Under the pieces are notes generated by a model, which worked only from the letters and a program-made list of their open reading frames with translations, had not been told where the DNA came from and searched no databases. The translations under genes were made by a program, and so were the position numbers. 64,000 nucleotides of DNA from Chrysoporthe austroafricana. Lineage: Eukaryota; Ascomycota; Sordariomycetes; Diaporthales; Cryphonectriaceae. The first letter of the stretch is position 1. Every line of letters starts with the position of its first letter. Where the stretch lies: contig JYIP02000006.1 of assembly GCA_001051155.2 (NCBI GenBank), positions 3,658,001 through 3,722,000 of the forward strand. Direction: 5' to 3'. This document shows, in pieces, positions 59,179 to 64,000 of the stretch.

Positions 59179-61440
59179 ATGTCTAGTCGACATCCCGAGT
59201 TCCAATCCCTGCAGCGCCCAAACGACGGAGCCGCAGCTCCTATGCAGAGTCACATTCATGCCGGCAGAACTCCCGACTCCCTGAGCGCGGGTCCTGCGAC
59301 AGACGCCCTCCAAACTTTTGACCCTCGAAACAGCCGCACCGCAGCCATGAACGCTACCCTCGACCCCTCGGGCCCCGACATGTTGCCTCCGTCCCTGACG
59401 GCATCCTTCCTCTCGTCTTCCCCTCAGCGATACGACAACCGCTCCAAGACCGTCTCGCCTCCCCCGCCGACCGTGAACCTGCCTCCCGAAGACCCCACCC
59501 CGCAGCGAGTCGACTCGGGCTACGAAGACCACCTCGTTCACAAGTCGCCCTCTCTCGCCCCCGGCAACCCACTCCAGATACCCGCCGAGGAGGTTCTATA
59601 TACTCACCCCTCGACTCTCTTGCCTATTGCGGACGGCTCACGTCCCACCTCGAACCTGGAGGGTCTTCAGGACTCGCATAGGCCAACCGCCCTGTCCCTG
59701 TCTCGCAAGTCCTCCGCGCCGAGCCTGAAGCCCGTCTCGCGGACTCCCAGCATCAAGTCCGCCGCCTTCGGCCGCGGCCTGGGCTCGGCCGCCAGTTCAC
59801 GAGTTCCCAGCCCTATCATCACCGCCATGGGCGATGTGACTCCGCTGCCGTCACCACTGCTCTCCGGCGATTCCCCAGGCCCTTGGAAGCGACTCCATGG
59901 CCGCCCGCCCTCGAGGGAAGCTTCCCAGCAGCTGCCCACTATCATGTCAGAATCGGTGCTAGTGACAAGCAACGGCGAGTCGATTGCTTCGGTTGTGGCG
60001 AATCAGTCAAAACGAAAGAGCTTGTCAAAGCCGACCAACACGCTTGGGGACGGCGGCGGCAGCAGCAGCAACTCTACTTCCGACAAGGATGCTTCTAAAG
60101 CCAAGATACATACACGAAATAGGAGCATCAGCGAGTATCGACCGGATCATGTCAACGTGCCCAAGCGTATGGTCACGGTATCAGGGTCCCGCCCAGGCAG
60201 CCACAGCCATACTTCGCTACGACGGGAGCCGCACCTGTCAGAATCCCGAGGACTGACCCCGATAGAGAAGCCGCCCAGCCCGCCACCGAGCGAGTCTTCC
60301 GTGACCGCGAGCGATGCCGCAGGCTCGACAGCCAAGCTGAACCCCAAGTACGAGTACTTTGATGCCCGAGGGCGGAAAGACGGCAAGCTCCGTAGATGGA
60401 GGGCTGTCAAATCTCTGGGGCAGGGCACATTCAGCCGCGTGGTGCTGGCTACCAGCCACGTATCTGCGTCAGAGGATGAGATCGAGGCGGAGCATACCAT
60501 GGTGGATAACGGCCTCCTCACGCCGGAGCCCACATCGAGTCTCGACCGAAAGGCGCTGGTCGCGGTGAAGATTTGCGAACATGGGCCCAAGGGTGGCGCC
60601 TCCGAAGAGCGTGTGGAAATGAGCCTGAAGCGAGAGTTGGAGATCATGCAGAGCATACATCACCCGTCTCTGGTGGACCTGATGGCGTGGAGCATCGAGC
60701 CGACCCGCGCGATCTTGGTGCTCAGTTACTGTCCAGGCGGGGACCTCTTCGACGTGGCCACCGCACATTCCGACTTACTCGTGCCCTCGTTACTTCGGAG
60801 GATCTTCTCCGAGCTCGTGGGTGCAGTCCAATACCTCCACGAGCGTCACATTGTCCATCGAGATATAAAGCTCGAAAATGTCCTCGTGAACCTCACCCCC
60901 CAGGAACTCGCCGACCGCACCATCAATTGGCAGAATTATCCGTACAGTGTGACTACCTTGACGGATCTAGGTCTGTCGCGTCGAGTCGCTGACGACGAGA
61001 AGTTGACCACGCGCTGCGGCAGCGAGGACTATGCGGCGCCTGAGGTCATCATGGGCCTAGAATACAATGGCCACGCTACGGACGCCTGGTCAGTTGGCGT
61101 GTTGCTTTACGCCCTGCTTGAGAGCAGATTGCCCTTCGACCCACCACCGGGGATGAGCGACGCGCTCCGTATGCGAAGCCGGACGAGTCACCGGATCGCG
61201 CGTGTGGAGTGGCAGTGGATTAAATACGCTGGAGAGGACGGAGATCATGAGGGCGATGCCAAGAAGTTCGAAGTTGCGGGCATGCTTGGCGCGATGGAAG
61301 TCACAGAAGGTCTGCTCAAACGGGCCAGAAGCCGATGGCCTCTCCAGAAGGTCGCAGAAACTGAATGGGTCAAGGGCGGGATTGCCGTTGACGGAGGTTT
61401 GAAGTTTCGTGAGGCGGACGACGGGGAGGAGGTCTTATGA
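59179..61440 (+). CDS. Serine/threonine protein kinase with long disordered N-terminus
   Basis: Single exon, 753 residues. Residues 1-395 are Ser/Pro-rich and disordered with many SP/TP sites. The kinase domain covers about 400-740: glycine loop SLGQGTFSRVVLA (Gly414-Ser419), VAVKI with Lys464, catalytic loop HRDIKLENVL (His560-Asp562, Lys564), metal motif DLG at 596-598 in place of DFG, and APE at 620-622. All key catalytic residues are present, so it should be active; DLG is a tolerated variant. Two acidic inserts lie between the glycine loop and Lys464 and after the activation segment. The layout recalls fungal Prr1-type kinases, but this is uncertain. A pyrimidine-rich leader precedes the ATG. 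Confidence 0.9.
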   Translation: MSSRHPEFQSLQRPNDGAAAPMQSHIHAGRTPDSLSAGPATDALQTFDPRNSRTAAMNATLDPSGPDMLPPSLTASFLSSSPQRYDNRSKTVSPPPPTVNLPPEDPTPQRVDSGYEDHLVHKSPSLAPGNPLQIPAEEVLYTHPSTLLPIADGSRPTSNLEGLQDSHRPTALSLSRKSSAPSLKPVSRTPSIKSAAFGRGLGSAASSRVPSPIITAMGDVTPLPSPLLSGDSPGPWKRLHGRPPSREASQQLPTIMSESVLVTSNGESIASVVANQSKRKSLSKPTNTLGDGGGSSSNSTSDKDASKAKIHTRNRSISEYRPDHVNVPKRMVTVSGSRPGSHSHTSLRREPHLSESRGLTPIEKPPSPPPSESSVTASDAAGSTAKLNPKYEYFDARGRKDGKLRRWRAVKSLGQGTFSRVVLATSHVSASEDEIEAEHTMVDNGLLTPEPTSSLDRKALVAVKICEHGPKGGASEERVEMSLKRELEIMQSIHHPSLVDLMAWSIEPTRAILVLSYCPGGDLFDVATAHSDLLVPSLLRRIFSELVGAVQYLHERHIVHRDIKLENVLVNLTPQELADRTINWQNYPYSVTTLTDLGLSRRVADDEKLTTRCGSEDYAAPEVIMGLEYNGHATDAWSVGVLLYALLESRLPFDPPPGMSDALRMRSRTSHRIARVEWQWIKYAGEDGDHEGDAKKFEVAGMLGAMEVTEGLLKRARSRWPLQKVAETEWVKGGIAVDGGLKFREADDGEEVL

Positions 61441-62216
61441 CAACAAGAAAAGAGCTACGGACCCCCAATTCTGGGACGTCCAGTATTCTGTGCGGGCTTA
61501 GAGTCCGATATTACAACCGCTTCTTCTGATGGGATAATGGGTAAGAGGGCTGTTTAAATACGATCCACGCGAAATTGAAATTCGACGACGGCATGAAGGA
61601 TTGGGAGACGGCAGGGTCAAGGTTGATAAACATCGCCGGCGTCTGGCAGCGAAGACGGATGGGGGCTGACTTCACCTCTTTCGTTTCTAGAAGACACATT
61701 GCTTAGACTTTTGAACTAGAAGGCCGATAACATCCTTCCGAATGCTACCTCTCTAACTTTCTATAGCCGGCTCCCCTGCGCCTTGAACGTTTGCATTGCG
61801 GCCTCTGCTCTGCTGAGTGTTGAGGCGGGAAATAGGTGTTTGGAGGGAGATCATTGCTCTTTGGATACTAGCGATGGCGTTGAAGTCGATCGACTTGAGT
61901 CCACGATCTTGTCCATTTCAGATAGGTAATCTCGAGTTGTGAAATAGCAGATTCGTTTCGAGCAGAGCCTTTTTGATGTGTTCTCGGGGGGGGGGGCCGC
62001 CCAACGCCCAATCCTTGGCAGAGCAGAGCCTCAATCCTCCTGATGTTGTATTCCCTTGAAAGGACAGTCCCAATCGAGACTGGACGGGCCTCATGTCCTG
62101 CGAGACCCGCTCCTTCACTAACCACCACCCTACTACCTGACAGCGTCTGATTCCGAAAGGCTGGCGGGAGGCTGTTCCTCCCCAGGGTGTCTGTCGCGAT
62201 GTTGGCAGGTATGCTC
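61441..62216. other. 3' region between kinase and membrane peptide
   Basis: Non-coding; contains the kinase 3' UTR and a G-run at 61987-61996. Minus-strand open frames at 61868-62356 lack protein character. Confidence 0.4.
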
Positions 62217-62414
62217 CTAGTCATCACCCGGCGGACCGGTCTCCTCGTCGTGCGAGCACGTGCCGCGACAGTTGCCGGGTCGGCGATGGCATCTCGAACG
62301 CATCCGGCCCGTCCAGTTGGCCCAGTAGACGCGGTAGAGGAAGGCGAGGACAACAAGGAAGGCGAGGACGCAGGCGAAGAGGATCACGAGCAGGGTCGTT
62401 GTCGAGGAGTCCAT
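62217..62414 (-). CDS. Small single-span membrane peptide
   Basis: 65-residue frame from the ATG at 62414-62412 (MDSSTTTLL). Residues 8-30 are one strong transmembrane helix (LLVILFACVLAFLVVLAFLY), followed by aromatic and Arg-rich residues (RVYWANWTGRMRSRCHRR) and a short Cys/Asp-rich tail. The arrangement suggests N-out/C-in topology. The frame continues upstream by 45 codons to another ATG without protein character. It may be a genuine micro-peptide, or the first exon of a longer gene; no family is recognised. Confidence 0.4.
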   Translation of the reverse strand: MDSSTTTLLVILFACVLAFLVVLAFLYRVYWANWTGRMRSRCHRRPGNCRGTCSHDEETGPPGDD

Positions 62415-62920
62415 CGTTGGTCGGGTGGTTTGCTGCCGCTGGCCTTGCTGGTGCGTGGAAGTGATGGACGAAAATATCAGGGCAGGTGCTTTGTTTCTCC
62501 GTGCAGAGCAGGCCCCTGAGACGACCTGGGGAATGACCGGACGGAACACATTTAAGCATCCAGATGCCGACCTTGAAAAGCGGGTGCTCTGTGATTGCAG
62601 GAAATGCGGTCAAAGGTATTGTCCTCGTTGCTTGCGAAAACACCACCAAGCAACGCAAACAAGGCCATCCACCCGGCTCAACGGCTCCTGGATTGTCTTT
62701 GCTGTTTGCCACGCTCGAGGACTCGAACAAGGCTATGTATTTGGCCATACAAACAAGTAGGTATGCACGCATCCTGGCGCCGTACGGACCCAGCAAATGG
62801 ATCAATGGGTCGGAAACACGGTGAGTCGCGGTCTACAGCCCTCTGCCTCTGTCCCACTCGGGAATGGCATGCTGAAGCACCCGGGCGCTGCGTCCCGGAG
62901 CCATAAAGGGCGCTGGCCGT
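62415..62920. other. Spacer
   Basis: 506 bp between two minus-strand genes; leader of the small membrane peptide and 3' end of the next gene. Nothing further is seen. Confidence 0.4.
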
Positions 62921-64000
62921 CTAAGTCACTACCTCGACCTTGCCTCTCTTGTGAGACACAAGCACCGCGGGCTGACCGTCAGCATCATTGCATGATATGA
63001 CACTCATCTTCACCAGCGTGTTCACATCGTGTTTATCGGGCGGGTCCTGTAACTCTGCCACGAACTTTTGTGTCCGGAAGTCTATGGCCTCCCCCGGCCC
63101 GATCTCTTGCTGGAACATCTGGGCCTTCCTCCGCAGCTGGCGCCTGCTGCCCTGCAGGGTGACTATCGAGCTCTTCAAAACACATGCCGCGATGATATCC
63201 GACCCCTCCGGCAGCTCGGCGGTGGGCTGTGGCGTCCAGCCGCCGCTAGAAGGGTGGTTCTGCAGCAGGTGCTTCCGGCGGTCCTCATCGACGCAGCCGA
63301 GAAACAGCTTCCGTCCGGCAGACATGACGCACTCGAGCTGGTCATGGAACGGAAGGACTATGACCTGAACCTTCTGTCCGGAGAAGTCCTTCTGGGCTGG
63401 CGTCAGCGCGTCGTTCGGCAGCCGAGGGGGCAGAGGGCGAACCTTGAATTTCCTCTGGCATATCGGGTCTGCCTGATCGGAGGCTTTGGAGAGGTCATAC
63501 ACAGCGAGCAGGCCGTGTAAGTCCCTATTACCCCAGGCATACAACCTGGAGCCGGTGTCGTCGAATTCAATGTCGACAAACTTGGTAATCAGTCCCTCCT
63601 TCGGCAGTGAAATCGACAGCCATGGAGAAGGTTCATGGCTCCTCCAGAACAGTTAGTAATATGCCTTAGATCGGTTAGGGGTATACGGACCTTGCGTCAA
63701 AAATGGTGATGACATTCCCCTTGAGCGTAGCAATGTAGCCTTGTCTCGAGACCGCAAGTCGTTTGGAATAGTCGAAATGCATCGAAATGTCACCGAGCTC
63801 GACCAACAACCGCCTGTCCATAGAGACCGAATCCTCCGGTGACACGTCATAGACCCGCAGCTTCACTCTGTCAGCCTCGTGCCTCGCTTATGCTGGCACT
63901 GGAAAAATGCCCTCACTTACTACTGGCGTGTTCTTGACAAGGCCCCACACTGCAGCGTACGGAGTAGCAGCCCTGACGCCCTTCCACCGGCACCCCTTCG
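62921..64000 (-). CDS. Beta-propeller-like protein, 3' part (cut by window edge)
   Basis: Minus-strand gene whose 5' end lies beyond the window. Visible exons are 64000-63921, 63875-63691 and 63641-62921, separated by introns of 45 and 49 bp; the second joins IFDAR to SHEPSPWLSI. About 329 residues are visible. Blocks such as MHFDYSKRLAVSRQGYI with VITIFDAR, and FVDIEFDDTGSRLYAWGN followed by GLLAVYDLSKA, have the alternating pattern of WD40-like blades. The C-terminal part (VQVIVLPFHDQLECVMSAG, AVLVSHKRGKVEVVT) continues the pattern and ends in a stop at 62921. I cannot assign the family from this part; the first intron acceptor (CACGAG) is weak and its junction provisional. Confidence 0.7.

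Overview
The window is nuclear DNA of a filamentous ascomycete (Pezizomycotina, most likely a Sordariomycete). The evidence is short spliceosomal introns (45-125 bp, GTRNGT donors, CTAAC/CTGAC-like branch sites, YAG acceptors), conserved fungal proteins (PRI2, sterol O-acyltransferase, a CaaX cell-end protein, a Git3-type 7TM receptor, a 2EXR protein), GC-rich coding sequence and pyrimidine-rich leaders. There is no sign of operons, rRNA, CRISPR, viral genes or an intact transposon. I read 16 genes with reasonable support, two of lower certainty (a 65-residue membrane peptide and a gene cut by the right edge), several decayed coding relics, and long gene-free stretches.

Layout: 0.1-3.9 kb holds a mitochondrial-type conserved protein and a small membrane-anchored J-like protein, both on +. 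5.3-10.2 kb holds a sterol O-acyltransferase (+) converging on a nuclear-type J-domain protein with a long Arg/Glu tract (-). 10.2-17.6 kb is GC-rich and gene-free, with short tandem repeats. 17.6-19.5 kb is lower in GC and holds two stop-riddled coding relics on opposite strands. 20.5-26.9 kb has a 7TM receptor (+), a CipB-like MDR oxidoreductase (-), a calcineurin-type metallophosphoesterase (-) and a short-chain dehydrogenase (+). 28.5-38.5 kb runs on + through an F-box-like protein, a CaaX-box polarity-type protein and the DNA primase large subunit PRI2. 38.5-59.2 kb is mostly non-coding and contains only an 88-residue zinc-ribbon microprotein (-) and a 2EXR protein (+). 59.2-64 kb holds a Ser/Thr kinase (+), a tiny membrane peptide (-) and the 3' part of a beta-propeller-like protein (-).

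The genes are mainly housekeeping or signalling genes and do not form one pathway. PRI2 carries a pair of MCB-type cores one helical turn apart, which fits cell-cycle (MBF) control. The zinc-ribbon gene has three perfect GTACGTAC palindromes upstream. The receptor, two oxidoreductases and a phosphoesterase sit together next to the decayed segment, but no backbone biosynthetic enzyme is present.

I found no clear-cut new biological system. The best leads are the isolated zinc-ribbon microprotein with its palindrome cluster, the J-like membrane protein lacking HPD, the paired MCB sites and the relic coding sequences. Exon boundaries were inferred by eye from frame continuity and splice signals; no database search was possible.
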